From contig NZ_JBAOJI010000001.1 of assembly GCF_037080055.1 (NCBI RefSeq), positions 1,054,001 to 1,118,000 of the forward strand: DNA of 64,000 nucleotides, read 5' to 3'. The notes under the pieces were generated by a model. It was not told the origin of the DNA. It saw only the letters and a program-made list of their open reading frames with translations, and ran no database searches. The number at the start of each line of letters is the position of its first letter. The first letter of the stretch is position 1. The position numbers were made by a program, and so were the translations under genes. Source of the stretch: Halovenus sp037080055. GTDB lineage: Archaea > Halobacteriota > Halobacteria > Halobacteriales > Haloarculaceae. Below are positions 43,358 through 52,457 of the stretch, piece after piece.

Positions 43358-43896
43358 ATCTGCCACAGGGACAACTCCTCCGACAGCGGGTGCTCAACAG
43401 CATCGAAACAGTGCTAACTGGTGCACTCGACCGTGATCTAACGGGATACGCGCGACTCGAACCACAGGAGACGCTGCTGTTGAGTGCGGATCGAGCGGGC
43501 GTCATTACGTTCACTGACGGCGTCCCGGTCGCGGCCTACCACACAGAACCGGACGCGACCGGTGCCGACGCACTCACCGAAATTGCAAGCAGTGGCCCCT
43601 ATCGGCTGGGATTGTATGCGCTCGACCGATCCGCTCTGCAGCCGCTTCAGGAGAGCGACTCCGCGCGTGTCCCGCCGGGACTCCCTGCGGAGGTGCTCAC
43701 CGGCGATCAGGAATTGGCCGAGCGAACCCGCGACCGAGCGCCGAGCGAGCGGATCGAACGGGATGAGCACGAACAGAGCGGATTAGCCGCTGTCGAATCA
43801 TTTCTCGACGACGAAAACCAGATCGAGACGATTCGCTCCCGTGCGCAATCAGAAGCCGAATCACGAGCCGACGAGTGGAATCTCCCGGTCGAGTAG
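43354..43896 (+). CDS. MinD-linked protein of unknown function
   Basis: A 180-residue protein whose ATG overlaps the stop of the MinD-like gene (ATGA), so the two are translationally coupled. The N-terminal half is a small alpha/beta domain (ETLLLSADRAGVITFTDGVPVAAYHT, shown as two strands), the C-terminal half is helical and very acidic/basic mixed. No known domain is recognised with confidence. Coupling points to a MinD partner or activator; that is inference. Confidence 0.7.
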   Translation: MNLPQGQLLRQRVLNSIETVLTGALDRDLTGYARLEPQETLLLSADRAGVITFTDGVPVAAYHTEPDATGADALTEIASSGPYRLGLYALDRSALQPLQESDSARVPPGLPAEVLTGDQELAERTRDRAPSERIERDEHEQSGLAAVESFLDDENQIETIRSRAQSEAESRADEWNLPVE

Positions 43897-43897
43897 C

Positions 43898-44128
43898 TCA
43901 GACGTGGACTGGAATCCACCAGACTCGACTCCGACCGCCGACTTTCTTGCTCGTGAGATCTGTGTTCTCCTCTAGCCGATGAAGTTTGTTCAGCGCTGTC
44001 CGTCGTGAACAGCCGAGTCGCTCGGCGATTTCCGTCGCGGTGAGCGGTTCGGCGTAATCCTCGCGGTCCTCGAACACAGCGGTCACGTCCTCCAGTTCGA
44101 ATTCGGTGTCTCTCCCCTGCTTGCTCAT
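43898..44128 (-). CDS. Small winged-helix DNA-binding protein
   Basis: A 76-residue protein with a helix-turn-helix (PLTATEIAERLGCSRRTALNKLHRL) followed by a wing (SKKVGGRSRVWWIPV). It lies between the MinD pair and the pilus operon, one base after the stop of the convergent gene, and is the likely local regulator. Confidence 0.8.
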   Translation of the reverse strand: MSKQGRDTEFELEDVTAVFEDREDYAEPLTATEIAERLGCSRRTALNKLHRLEENTDLTSKKVGGRSRVWWIPVHV

Positions 44129-44224
44129 AGTTGTCAGGAGACACCGACTTCACTTATGTTTTCCCACATGTCGGCGAAGCGAAGAGGCGACGATTCTCGA
44201 CAGACTCGGTAGATAATCGGGATT

Positions 44225-44776
44225 TCAGCCCGTCTGCACACGGATAATCGTCGTGAGTGTGCTCTCACGCGCAGTGGCTGTCGTCGTGAGATCGACGGCG
44301 ACTGCGAGGACGTGCGTCCGGCCTGCGCGCTCCTGGAGGACGATCCCACCGATCGATTCACAGGGACCGAACTGCCGGTCCGGCCCGCCGGGACAGTGGG
44401 TGTCTGTCCACTCGTCGGCGCGACTCTCGTTGTACGTCAGTTGCTGTGTGACGCCGCTATCCAGACGAGACCATTCTACCCCCTCCGCAGTCGGCTCGAG
44501 TCGACCACGGACGCGCTCAGCCGCATTCTGACGTTCGCTCCACTCGTAGGTCGCCGGAATGGTATTCGTCGCCTCCTGGACGCTACGCTCCAAGAGTCGC
44601 TGCGTATCCTGTTCGGGTTCGCTATCGATCCCGGTGTGGGTCTCTCCCTGGTACCCGAGTTGGAGGTACGCGGCAACGATGGGAACCAGCGCGACAACGA
44701 GAACGAGCGCAGCGAGGAGGACGACCTGTCCGCGCTTGTTAGCTTGGGTTAACCAAGTTGGTTTTACACGTACCAT
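44225..44776 (-). CDS. Type IV pilin-like protein, last gene of the pilus operon
   Basis: A 183-residue secreted or membrane-anchored protein. NKRGQVVLLAALVLVVALVP carries the class III signal pattern (R-G then Q-V) recognised by archaeal prepilin peptidase, followed by the hydrophobic helix that forms the pilus core. The C-terminal domain is beta-rich and contains a cysteine pair (HCPGGPDRQFGPC). Similar proteins in haloarchaeal pilus loci are named DUF7261 (from memory). Overlaps the upstream gene by 13 bases. Confidence 0.72.
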   Translation of the reverse strand: MVRVKPTWLTQANKRGQVVLLAALVLVVALVPIVAAYLQLGYQGETHTGIDSEPEQDTQRLLERSVQEATNTIPATYEWSERQNAAERVRGRLEPTAEGVEWSRLDSGVTQQLTYNESRADEWTDTHCPGGPDRQFGPCESIGGIVLQERAGRTHVLAVAVDLTTTATARESTLTTIIRVQTG

Positions 44777-45174
44777 ACGTTGAGTGTGACGGGATCGTTC
44801 GTCGTCGGAATCGTTGCTGTGCCGGTACGGACATCGCTCGGGAGCGGGTGACCAACGCTACCGTGTGCCGTGTCGAGTCGAAACAGTACGTTCTCGGGCA
44901 GAATTTCCTCGATGCGTCGTTCGAGCGCAGGCGCTTCCCGCTCGAAAGCCGTCTCCGAGGCAGCGATCTCTGCCAGGCGTGTCTGACCTGTGTGGCGTGG
45001 CTGTTCTTGTGCGAGGATCGTCGTCGTATCCTCGGCGTAGGCATCCAACTGTGCTTGGCTAGCCGGATCGCCACCCCCGGGTGCCCCGAGCGCAAACACG
45101 ATCGAGAGCGCGAGAACGAGCAGGATGCCGACTCCTGCCTCGATAGCAGTGATCGTCGCCTGTCCTCTACGCAT
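44764..45174 (-). CDS. Type IV pilin-like protein
   Basis: A 136-residue protein starting MRRGQATITAIEAGVGILLVLAL, that is a class III signal (R-G then Q-A) directly before the helix. The rest (about 40-136) is helical then beta. Probably a minor pilin of the locus (DUF7262-like, from memory). Overlaps the upstream gene by eight bases. Confidence 0.72.
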   Translation of the reverse strand: MRRGQATITAIEAGVGILLVLALSIVFALGAPGGGDPASQAQLDAYAEDTTTILAQEQPRHTGQTRLAEIAASETAFEREAPALERRIEEILPENVLFRLDTAHGSVGHPLPSDVRTGTATIPTTNDPVTLNVWYV

Positions 45175-45838
45175 CGACGGTCACCTCCAGTGTCTGTTTC
45201 TCGGTCTGAATTCGATCGTGTGTGATCTCGACGGCACCCGGCGGAAGCGGACCCAGTGCCTCGAACCGAAGCCGTTCGGTCTCGAACGGTGACAGGGAGA
45301 TCCGCGAGACACCACGAAGCCCACTGCTGTTCTGGAGGAGAAGACGGTCGTCTGCCCAGAGTCGCTCGACGGTCGTCGTCGCCGGTGGGTCGATATCGAT
45401 AGTCGCGGCCGAGGTTCGTTGTGGAAGTGTCACCGTCCGATTGTCCTCGAAGGGAGGAACGAGCGTTGTCTTCGTGCGCCGTTCGACGACGACCAGACGA
45501 TCGATGGTCGTCCCGCCGGTAGGGTCGCCCGATTCGACCAGTGTCTCGCCGTCGAGTCGAATTCTGAAATCGTGATCGGAATCCGCGCCGTACTCGGATT
45601 GGAGACTGTCGATACTCAGGTTTGCGAGTGCTGCCGCGTCGAGAGTGTTTGCCCGCGTCGTCACGTTGGCACTCGGTGCGGTCAGTTGCTCGGAGAGCCC
45701 GACGGCTGCCTGCTGTTCGAGTGCGGGTCTGTCAGCACTCGATAGAGCCGAGTCGGCAGCACTGATTCCGAGGACGAGGACGCTCGTCAACAATACCAGC
45801 GCAATCGCGACCGCCGGGAGTTCTGTCTGTCCCCTCAT
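45167..45838 (-). CDS. Type IV pilin-like protein
   Basis: A 223-residue protein with MRGQTELPAVAIALVLLTSV at the start (class III pattern R-G then Q-T) and a long extracellular beta-rich domain with several N-x-S/T sites. Minor pilin or pilus-associated subunit (DUF7263-like, from memory). Overlaps the upstream gene by four bases. Confidence 0.72.
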   Translation of the reverse strand: MRGQTELPAVAIALVLLTSVLVLGISAADSALSSADRPALEQQAAVGLSEQLTAPSANVTTRANTLDAAALANLSIDSLQSEYGADSDHDFRIRLDGETLVESGDPTGGTTIDRLVVVERRTKTTLVPPFEDNRTVTLPQRTSAATIDIDPPATTTVERLWADDRLLLQNSSGLRGVSRISLSPFETERLRFEALGPLPPGAVEITHDRIQTEKQTLEVTVDA

Positions 45839-46296
45839 TGGTCGAGTGTGATGGTGCGGTTTTTACGGGGACCGCTAACCCGTATCTGCAGGTCGGTTCC
45901 GCTACGCCAGGTACTGTTCTCGACGATGGCCGTCGGCGGGAGTGACAGACGTATTTCGCCGCCAATCTCTGGATTTGAGTGGTGCAATCGAAGTCTACCC
46001 CCGGTGAGTTCGAGTTCGTAGCTCTGCTCGCGGATCGTGGGCGGCAGATCGACGGTCTGGTTCGTCTCGACTGTGCCGTTGGCGTTCGGGACCGACTGCT
46101 CGATCGAACCACCGGCCGTTGCGAGGACGCGGTCGCCCAGTTCCGAACCGGCGTGCGTCCGGTACTCCGGGACGGTCCCGCCAAGTAGAATGGTGGCCAT
46201 CCCACCGAGATACAGGAGGACGATGCCGATTGCGAGGCTCTTTCCAACGACCGGCGTCATCGCTCGTTCGTCGCCCACGAATCGCTGCTCAGGCAT
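45835..46296 (-). CDS. Type IV pilin-like protein
   Basis: A 153-residue protein: GDERAMTPVVGKSLAIGIVLLY, with the processing-like pattern R-A then M-T before the helix, then a beta domain rich in N-x-T/S sites. Probably a pilin (DUF7266-like, from memory). Overlaps the upstream gene by eight bases. Confidence 0.72.
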   Translation of the reverse strand: MPEQRFVGDERAMTPVVGKSLAIGIVLLYLGGMATILLGGTVPEYRTHAGSELGDRVLATAGGSIEQSVPNANGTVETNQTVDLPPTIREQSYELELTGGRLRLHHSNPEIGGEIRLSLPPTAIVENSTWRSGTDLQIRVSGPRKNRTITLDQ

Positions 46297-47002
46297 GGCT
46301 CACCTCCAGTCGAAGATCGTGAACGACCAGATATCCCTCTCGGAGCCCGGGGTAAGTCGCGACGACGCTCTCGGTCTCGTCGCCGGAGAACTGCCGGCTC
46401 TCGACGGTTGCCCCCTGATCAGCGAAGAACCGACGGAACGGATCCGGCGAGGCCGTCTCGATGGCGACGGCGTACCGTCCGGTCCCGAGTTCGCGGCGGT
46501 CGTGTGAGACGTTGGTCTGAATCGTCGTCGTCACACCACCACCGCCGCTGATCGAGACCCGGCCGGCGTTCAACTTCGGTGCACCAGCGATCAAGACTTC
46601 GTTGCGCTTGGAGTGGGTGATTGATGGGGGTTCGGCGAGTGCGGCACTCGCCCCGCTGTCGCGGACGACCGCACCGCCGAGCGAGACGACGCGGCCCTCG
46701 CTGTGCTCGTAGACCAGCGCATCGACCTCGACTGCTGCGACGACGGTCCCGTTCTCGAGGATCCGCATCGTTCGGTCGACGGTTCGCAGTGTCCCCTCGG
46801 CGAAGTGGAGTTGGTGACTGTGGACGCCAGTTCGTTCCGCACCCTGTATGGCGCGATCGAACCCGTCGGCGACCCGCTGGGCGTCGGCGTCGGCAGTCTG
46901 TGAATCGATGAGCGTCCCGACGCCGGCAGTCAGGGTACCCAGTGCCAGCACGGCCACGCCGAGCATCAGTGCCACGCCGACGATGTGTGACTGCGCGCGC
47001 AT
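46289..47002 (-). CDS. Type IV pilin-like protein, largest of the set
   Basis: A 237-residue protein. MRAQSHIVGVALMLGVAVLA holds the R-A then Q-S class III pattern and the pilin helix; the extracellular part has long beta-strand regions (VVAAVEVDALVYEH, RVVSLGGAVV). It could be the main or an initiating pilin (DUF7289-like, from memory). Shares one base with pilC. Confidence 0.72.
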   Translation of the reverse strand: MRAQSHIVGVALMLGVAVLALGTLTAGVGTLIDSQTADADAQRVADGFDRAIQGAERTGVHSHQLHFAEGTLRTVDRTMRILENGTVVAAVEVDALVYEHSEGRVVSLGGAVVRDSGASAALAEPPSITHSKRNEVLIAGAPKLNAGRVSISGGGGVTTTIQTNVSHDRRELGTGRYAVAIETASPDPFRRFFADQGATVESRQFSGDETESVVATYPGLREGYLVVHDLRLEVSHA

Positions 47003-48900
47003 CAGGCCACCCCCAGTCCGGCGAAGACGAGGTAGGTGATCACGACGAGGGCACCCGAGTGGAGCAGCGCTTCGTACGTGCCGCGACTCGCAACGCCAGC
47101 GAACCAGCCACAGGCCAGCACTGTCGCCTGTGCGATCAGGTAAAACCGATACTGGTCCCGAGCCGGATCGACAGCGTTCGGATCGAGTGTCATCTGTGCC
47201 GAGGAATCGGCAACGCCAGAGAGTTGTGAGAAGCTATCGAGGACGGTCATGTTGACCGCGACGATGATGCCGACGACGAGCAAAGCAGTCGTCCAGCCGA
47301 CGGCCGAGTAGACGAGCATGCGCGAGCGGAGCGTTTTGCGCTCGTGGTAGAGGCGGCCGATCTCTGTCTCCAGTGTCTCGAAGACACTCTCGGTATCGCT
47401 ACCGGATTCGAGTGCTCCGACGACCAGCCCGACGGTCTGAGATGCCAGCGGCGTTCCGATCCGGTCGACGAATCGATCCAACGCCGCAGCACGCACGTCG
47501 TCGCCGTCCTCGGTTCCAGTCGTCAGGCTGAGGTTGAACGCGAGTGCCTCGACATCGGACTGCAGCGGGCCGAAATCCACCTCTTGAGCGACGCGCTGGA
47601 CCGCGTCGGGAAACGGCCGACCGAGGCTGACGTGGCCGCTGATTGCGTGGACGAAGTCCCGGATCTCCCGGTCCTTCGCGTCGTCGACGCGGGCCCGACG
47701 AACCGAAACGAGGCCGACCGGGATGCTGTAGGCGGCGTATCCAAGCAAGAGCACATCGGCCACTCGGTAGCCGAGAGCTGCGAGTACCAACAGCACAAGT
47801 GCCGCGGGAAGGAGACAGACGACGGCTGCGCTCGCCGGATTCTGTCCGGCCGTCCGCACGATGTTGAGCGGATGCGACGGTGGTTCGTAACTCGGCGTCG
47901 CGTGATTGGTCGGCCTGAGTGCACTCACGGCCCACGCACCGCCGATCCCGGCGACGAGCACGAACACGAGGCTGCCGGCGAAGATTAGTCCCCTGATCGT
48001 GAACTGGCCGAGCGGCGTTGTGGTTTCCTCACCGAGACCGGGAGAGAGCACGCCGGCGACAGTCAGAATGAGTACTGTAAGTGCGGGGAAGATGAGCACG
48101 ACGACGAACAACTCCGCGATGAGTTCGAGGTAGCCAGTCGCGCGCTGGTGGGCCCGTTCCTGCTTGTGCGAGAGCAATCGGCCCTCCATCTGCAGATAGC
48201 CTTCGAGTGAATCGCCGCCCTGTGAGGCGTGTTCGTTGAGTTTGAGCAAAAAGGGAGCCAGCCCGTCTCGCGACGGTGTATCCCGGGCCACCAGCGACAG
48301 CCCTTCGTCGAGACTGCCCGCGAGCGCGGCCCGGTTGAGCGCGTCCTGGAGCGACTCGGCTGTGGCGCCGTAGGCGTCCTGACCTGCGACGCGGTGGAGC
48401 AGTTCACGGGTATCGCTATTGCCCGAGGCCAGCACCCGCATGTATCGAACGGCGCCCGGCAGCGTTCGCTCGATCCGGTCTCGGCGGGCGGCCCCAAGCC
48501 GACCCAGATACCAGCCGCCAGCACGGATGACCAGCCACCGGATCACCGCACCGGTGAACAGTGAGACAGTGACAGCGAGGGGCACCGAGCCGACAGATGG
48601 GATCCGAAGCTGGTTGATGATCGGCAAGCCACGACTGAAAAACTCGAAGACCCGTCCAGCTAGCGACGGTGGCAAGGCGGTCGTGACAACGAACACGAGA
48701 ACAGCAGCGGCAATCCCAGCGAGCCATCCGAGGCCGTAGAGCCGAGCGATGAAGACATCGAAACTCGTTTTCAGCCCGGTCGAGCGGTATCGCTGTCGAT
48801 CCCGGTCGTGGGTGCTGCTGTCCGCGTGTCGCGAAAACAGCGCATATAGCCCCTTGTCGACGGCTCCGAGCTGTCTCGGCGAGCGATGGTCGACCGACAT
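47002..48900 (-). CDS. pilC: Type IV pilus assembly protein PilC/TadC
   Basis: A 632-residue inner-membrane platform protein that converts ATPase motion into pilin insertion. Two type II secretion F domains are visible: the first around 150-290 (EGLSLVARDTPSRDGLAPFLLKLNEHA, then YLELIAELFVVVLIFPAL), the second around 400-560 (IGTPLASQTVGLVVGALESG). Eight to nine helices are predicted. It overlaps the pilB remnant and the first pilin by one base each. The gene looks intact even though its ATPase partner is broken. Confidence 0.88.
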   Translation of the reverse strand: MSVDHRSPRQLGAVDKGLYALFSRHADSSTHDRDRQRYRSTGLKTSFDVFIARLYGLGWLAGIAAAVLVFVVTTALPPSLAGRVFEFFSRGLPIINQLRIPSVGSVPLAVTVSLFTGAVIRWLVIRAGGWYLGRLGAARRDRIERTLPGAVRYMRVLASGNSDTRELLHRVAGQDAYGATAESLQDALNRAALAGSLDEGLSLVARDTPSRDGLAPFLLKLNEHASQGGDSLEGYLQMEGRLLSHKQERAHQRATGYLELIAELFVVVLIFPALTVLILTVAGVLSPGLGEETTTPLGQFTIRGLIFAGSLVFVLVAGIGGAWAVSALRPTNHATPSYEPPSHPLNIVRTAGQNPASAAVVCLLPAALVLLVLAALGYRVADVLLLGYAAYSIPVGLVSVRRARVDDAKDREIRDFVHAISGHVSLGRPFPDAVQRVAQEVDFGPLQSDVEALAFNLSLTTGTEDGDDVRAAALDRFVDRIGTPLASQTVGLVVGALESGSDTESVFETLETEIGRLYHERKTLRSRMLVYSAVGWTTALLVVGIIVAVNMTVLDSFSQLSGVADSSAQMTLDPNAVDPARDQYRFYLIAQATVLACGWFAGVASRGTYEALLHSGALVVITYLVFAGLGVA

Positions 48901-49763
48901 CAGTCCATCTCCCTCCCGGCGTAATCCGCCGAACCACCGGCGGTGGACTTCTCGGTCGCTTCTGAGCGACCCCGTCGGTCATCGTCGGCCTGCCGGTTCA
49001 GCCGTTCGACTGTCGCAGCCTCGTTGGTCTGAAGATCAGCGAGCAACTCGAACAGCGCGTCAAATTCGTCGATTCCCTCTCGAATCATGTGCTCGACGTA
49101 CCGGTGCTTTCGGTGGAATTCGGCTTCGACATCGGAGCGATCCCGGTCGGTCAATTCGGCAATACGTGCGAGCGTCTGGATCCGGCAGTCACGCTCGTCG
49201 TCACCGAGGTCGGGGTGGCTGTAGGCGAACTCGAACTCGCCGTCGGGAGTGCGGTTGGCGATTCGGTTCCAGTAGACTGCACCCTCGTCTTTTCTGATGA
49301 CCCCGCAACCCTCGTCGGCGTCGAGGTCACGAAACGACTGCTCGTCGAGTAGTTCGACGACTTCGCCGACGTAGCGGTCGCCGTCGGCCTTGCGCGGGAA
49401 GACGACCAGATCGACCTCTCTGAGCAGATACGGCGGCAGCCCCTGTTCGACGGCGCGGTTGACCAGCGAATCGATATCGGTCGCGTGTGTGGTCCCGAGG
49501 ATGCCGTGGCCGGTGTTGATCGATTCTGCGAAGGTTTCGAAGCTCGCGCTGGTGTTGATTTCGGCGATGACCTCGATATCCGGATTCAGGTAGTTACACT
49601 CGGTCATCAGATCGGCCATCGTGACCCGCTTGTGCTCGCTCTCGTGCTCGCGGGTCGTCAGGGAGACGCCGGTCTCGTGGGGCAACCGAACCTCCCGCGA
49701 GCCCTCGTCGATACTGATCGGCCGGTCCTCGAAGGGGATGAAGGGCATGTGTGCATTGCACAT
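48900..49763 (-). pseudogene. pilB: 5'-truncated pilus ATPase gene
   Basis: The remaining 287 codons encode the C-terminal half of a PilB/TadA/VirB11-type ATPase. It begins near MPFIPFEDRPISIDEG, continues with SREVRLPHETGVSLTTRE, the Walker B/Glu-box IEVIAEINTSASFETF and the His-box HGILGTTHATD. The N-terminal domain and the Walker A loop, normally just before MPFIPFED, are missing, and an in-frame stop (TGA) lies directly before the ATG at 49763. The protein could not bind ATP normally. The break coincides with the left edge of the 49.8-62.2 kb island. Confidence 0.88.
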
Positions 49764-50340
49764 TCAGAAACTACTAGTAGATGTTTGGCTAGCAAAACCG
49801 ATGCACTACGCTGTATTTTCCACGAAGGTATCTTGATTCGACACGAGACATCGCCTATCCCACAGGAGGGGATTCGAGTGGCACCGTGTAAAATCCGGAA
49901 CGAACTGTTCCAGTTGAACAAATGGGGGTGATGGTGATTCGCGTGTGCGCGCGCAAAGTTAGTGAGCGCGCCTATTGATCAGTGGGATTTCTATCTGGTT
50001 ACAGCCATTTTTCTGAGGGCGTGCAAGATACAGGGCGCGTATCGGTCACCGATTTCGAGGGAAAAACAGGGCTTTCAACCGAGGATAGAGGGTTGAGGGC
50101 CTCGGACAACGGGAAAGCGAAGTGGGAGGGGATTGGATGTCCACTAAGACCAAGTTTGAAAGCCCTATATTACTAAAGTGTTAATAAAATAACTATATTG
50201 CCCATTATGAACCAAGGCGTTTAAGTGATAAAGTTGAAATTAGAAGATGAGAAGGTTGTGCTGTCTGGTTTTGTTCAATACGCAACCGACCATCTAACGG
50301 CCAATTCAAACGACGGATCGTGGATCAAGTCGGTTCTATT
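49764..50340. other. Left junction of the island
   Basis: No convincing gene. Features are the palindrome CTACTAGTAG at 49771-49780, a GC hairpin GCGCGC ... GCGCGC within about 49946-49972, a class I repeat at 50021 and an AT-rich stretch at 50160-50260. A frame at 50225-50503 has no recognisable similarity and runs through the repeats. Confidence 0.55.
50021..50051 (+). repeat. Class I hairpin repeat
   Basis: GTGCAAGATACAGGGCGCG, then TATCGGTCACCG. First copy in the island. Confidence 0.65.
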
Positions 50341-50434
50341 TGCTGCACTCACGCTCTGTCTCGGTCACTGTGCTACCTACCATCTGTTGGATAGATCGAT
50401 TCAACGTGTGCAAGATAGATCGCGCGAATCTTGC
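50341..50434 (+). repeat. Class II/class I repeat pair
   Basis: Class II at 50341-50370 (TGCTGCACTCACGCTCTG, then TCTCGGTCACTG) and class I at 50408-50434, whose arms GCAAGAT (50410-50416) and ATCTTGC (50428-50434) pair perfectly. Copies start 67 bases apart. Confidence 0.65.
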
Positions 50435-50497
50435 GCGGGACTGCCACCGGTTTTCTGGTCAGCGGATTGCTCAGTAGAGCCTGTCATAGAATCCATC

Positions 50498-50690
50498 TCA
50501 TAGCTTCTCAAAGCCCGGATCGTTTCCTCTCTCGTAGTTGGTGGTGGCAACAACGAACCGGAGACAGAGCGCAATGAACACCTCTGTTCGTGCGTGAACG
50601 CGGTCTCGGGCGCGGACGTGTCCGAGGCCGCAGTCCTTGACTGCATCGCTCGTTCGACTCCTGTCCGGTTGTTGTACGTCTCGCAGTGTG
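50498..50690 (-). pseudogene. C-terminal fragment of a DDE transposase
   Basis: The minus strand encodes DAVKDCGLGHVRARDRVHAR and then TEVFIALCLRFVVATTNYER up to TGA at 50498, the end of a common haloarchaeal IS4/IS5-like transposase. Upstream, ETYNNRTGVER continues in another frame, showing a frameshift near 50650. The IS terminus GAGCCTGTCATAGAATC lies just beyond the stop at about 50478-50494. The rest of the element is gone. Confidence 0.75.
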
Positions 50691-50771
50691 TCAGATAATC
50701 AGTCGTAGCGACGTTTCAGGGCTGGTAACTCTGCCCTTGGATTTAATATCGCACGCGGATGTCGGTCACGT

Positions 50772-50978
50772 ATGCCCGGAGCAGGTCGTTCGGATTCACC
50801 AGCGGTCAGAGCCATCGGGGCTCTCATTGCGCTGATTGCCGTCGTCGGTTACCTGATTTTTGACTGGTCGTTCAACGGTTCTGCGGACACGCTCCCGACA
50901 GCTATCGGCATTATCGTCGCGGTCTCAGCCATCGGATGGACGCTATACAGCCGTATATACTCGCATGGGGGTTCGTGA
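50772..50978 (+). CDS. Small two-helix membrane protein, module member A
   Basis: A 68-residue protein starting MPGAGRSDSPAVRAIG, with two helices (ALIALIAVVGYLIFDW and AIGIIVAVSAIGWTLY). A close paralogue is encoded at 55951-56154 on the other strand. The start is supported by a conserved upstream block with TTTAATATCG and ATGTCGGTCACGT just before the ATG, also seen before the paralogue. Two bases separate it from member B. Function unknown. Confidence 0.75.
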   Translation: MPGAGRSDSPAVRAIGALIALIAVVGYLIFDWSFNGSADTLPTAIGIIVAVSAIGWTLYSRIYSHGGS

Positions 50979-50980
50979 TA

Positions 50981-51181
50981 ATGGCTGGCTTGAGTAGAGA
51001 TGAGAGTGCAAGTATCGCAGCTATAGGCATTACCGTCGCCGTGTTTGCTTGGTATCGAACCGGCTTGACCGGAATACAGCGATGGACAAACGCTATTATC
51101 GTGTTACTGGTGAGTGTCGCCGTGGCAACGGCTACAACCTTTGTTCTGAAAAAATGGAATCCGAGATGGTATCGTTCATAG
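50981..51181 (+). CDS. Small two-helix membrane protein, module member B
   Basis: A 66-residue protein starting MAGLSRDESASIAAIG, with helices ITVAVFAWYR-proximal and IIVLLVSVAVATATTFVL, and ending KKWNPRWYRS. By hand alignment 47 of 66 positions are identical to the protein at 55745. The pair A-B is thus kept together in both copies. Function unknown; a two-component membrane complex is plausible. Confidence 0.75.
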   Translation: MAGLSRDESASIAAIGITVAVFAWYRTGLTGIQRWTNAIIVLLVSVAVATATTFVLKKWNPRWYRS

Positions 51182-51260
51182 CAGGAGAAGGGCGTACCAC
51201 GGGTTGTGGCGCCGACTCGATACCTGAACGTACAATGAGCTATCAGCGAACCTTCGAATT

Positions 51261-52457
51261 GTGACGAGCAGTCTTTCTCTCCGCCTGACTCCCCCTCATG
51301 CCATGCTCTGGGCACTTTGCGCAGCGTTCGTACTGGCTGGCGCCGCCGCCGCTGGTGCTACGGCGAACACGCTTGGCGTCGTACTCTGGCTTGCGGGCTA
51401 TGTGGTCGTGGGATGGGCTGGTGTCATCGGACTTTTCGCCGAACGTGAGGCAGCGTTCAATTACGACTTCGGCGTCTACGGGATGACCGTTGATGATCTT
51501 AGTACACGCCACGGTGGCGTATCGTTGGGCCGCTTTCCCCCACTCTATCCTCGGAACACCCCGGTGTTCACCGGGGTCGTTGCTGTCATCTATCTCTGGA
51601 CACTGTTGGGCCTTGCTGTGATCACACCGCAATCAGCAGTCAGTGATTTGCGTGGAGGGACGCTGGTCACCGCGTCGGTAGCCGCCGTCGGACTGGCGCT
51701 CGCCACTGAGACCCGCGATGTGTACTTTGGCCGCCGGCAATTCACCGACATCGGCGTTCAGACACCCATCCGGCGGGCGCTGGAATTGCTCCTCGTTTCG
51801 GCACTTCTTATCGGTCTGAGTCAAGTTTCGACCGAGGCGACTGGGCAACAGTCACTACTCATCTGTGGCGGGTGGGCTGGCTATTGGCTTTTGCGTCAGC
51901 GACCCGGAAAATTCGACCACTGGACCGGCCGAGTCGCCTCCGCGCTCCGACTCTCTCCCGATCCCCAGCCCGCTCCAGACCCGCCAGTCTCTCCCGAGGG
52001 ACGCCCGCAAGCAGTAGTCGAGACTTCGCAGTCGGCTGTCTGGCGGGGCGCAATCCGAGCAACTGTGACGGACGATGCGCTGCTCCCGGCATGGATTCTC
52101 GTTTTCCTCAGCGGCGGGCTGGCGATACTGTTCGGGGCAACTAGTGGATTTTCAGTTGCCCGTGCAGCACTCATCCCGGTTATCGTGGCTGTGCCGCTAC
52201 TCGTACTGCCGGTCGTGCCGGTCAAGATCGCGGAGTACCTATTTACCCACGGTGCTGTCGAATACCGAGTCTACGACCGCCACATCGCCGCATACGCCCC
52301 CATATTGGGGGCTACACAGTGGAGACTCCCACTTGCTGACGTTGCTGTCACCTCTACAAATGGCGACACGGTCACTGTCGAAACTAACGCAACGATGCGT
52401 ATTCTCCGCCACGTCTCCGAACCGGACCGGCTCGTTGCCGCACTCACCGCTTCCTAA
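51261..52457 (+). CDS. Multi-helix membrane protein with C-terminal PH-like domain
   Basis: A 398-residue protein with about eight membrane helices in two groups (residues 14-60 and 95-200, then 270-325) and a cytoplasmic C-terminal domain EYRVYDRHIAAYAPILGATQ ... WRLPLADVAVTSTNGDTV that looks like a bacterial PH (bPH2/DUF304) domain. A Pro-rich loop (PDPQPAPDPPVSPEGRP) lies in the middle. Start is GTG at 51261; ATG at 51303 is an alternative. Function unknown. Confidence 0.7.
   Translation: MTSSLSLRLTPPHAMLWALCAAFVLAGAAAAGATANTLGVVLWLAGYVVVGWAGVIGLFAEREAAFNYDFGVYGMTVDDLSTRHGGVSLGRFPPLYPRNTPVFTGVVAVIYLWTLLGLAVITPQSAVSDLRGGTLVTASVAAVGLALATETRDVYFGRRQFTDIGVQTPIRRALELLLVSALLIGLSQVSTEATGQQSLLICGGWAGYWLLRQRPGKFDHWTGRVASALRLSPDPQPAPDPPVSPEGRPQAVVETSQSAVWRGAIRATVTDDALLPAWILVFLSGGLAILFGATSGFSVARAALIPVIVAVPLLVLPVVPVKIAEYLFTHGAVEYRVYDRHIAAYAPILGATQWRLPLADVAVTSTNGDTVTVETNATMRILRHVSEPDRLVAALTAS

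Noticed and set aside
44739..44770. Palindrome CTTGGGTTAACCAAG similar to the dyad at 35481
   Set aside because: It lies inside the coding sequence of the pilin-like gene (residues PTWLTQAN), so similarity to the 35481 site is probably chance.
49771..49780. CTACTAGTAG as a proven att site
   Set aside because: Ten bases are too few to call an attachment site; kept only as a low-interest finding.
50225..50503. 92-codon open frame at the left of the island
   Set aside because: It runs through two hairpin repeats and into the antisense of the transposase remnant, with no family-like pattern.
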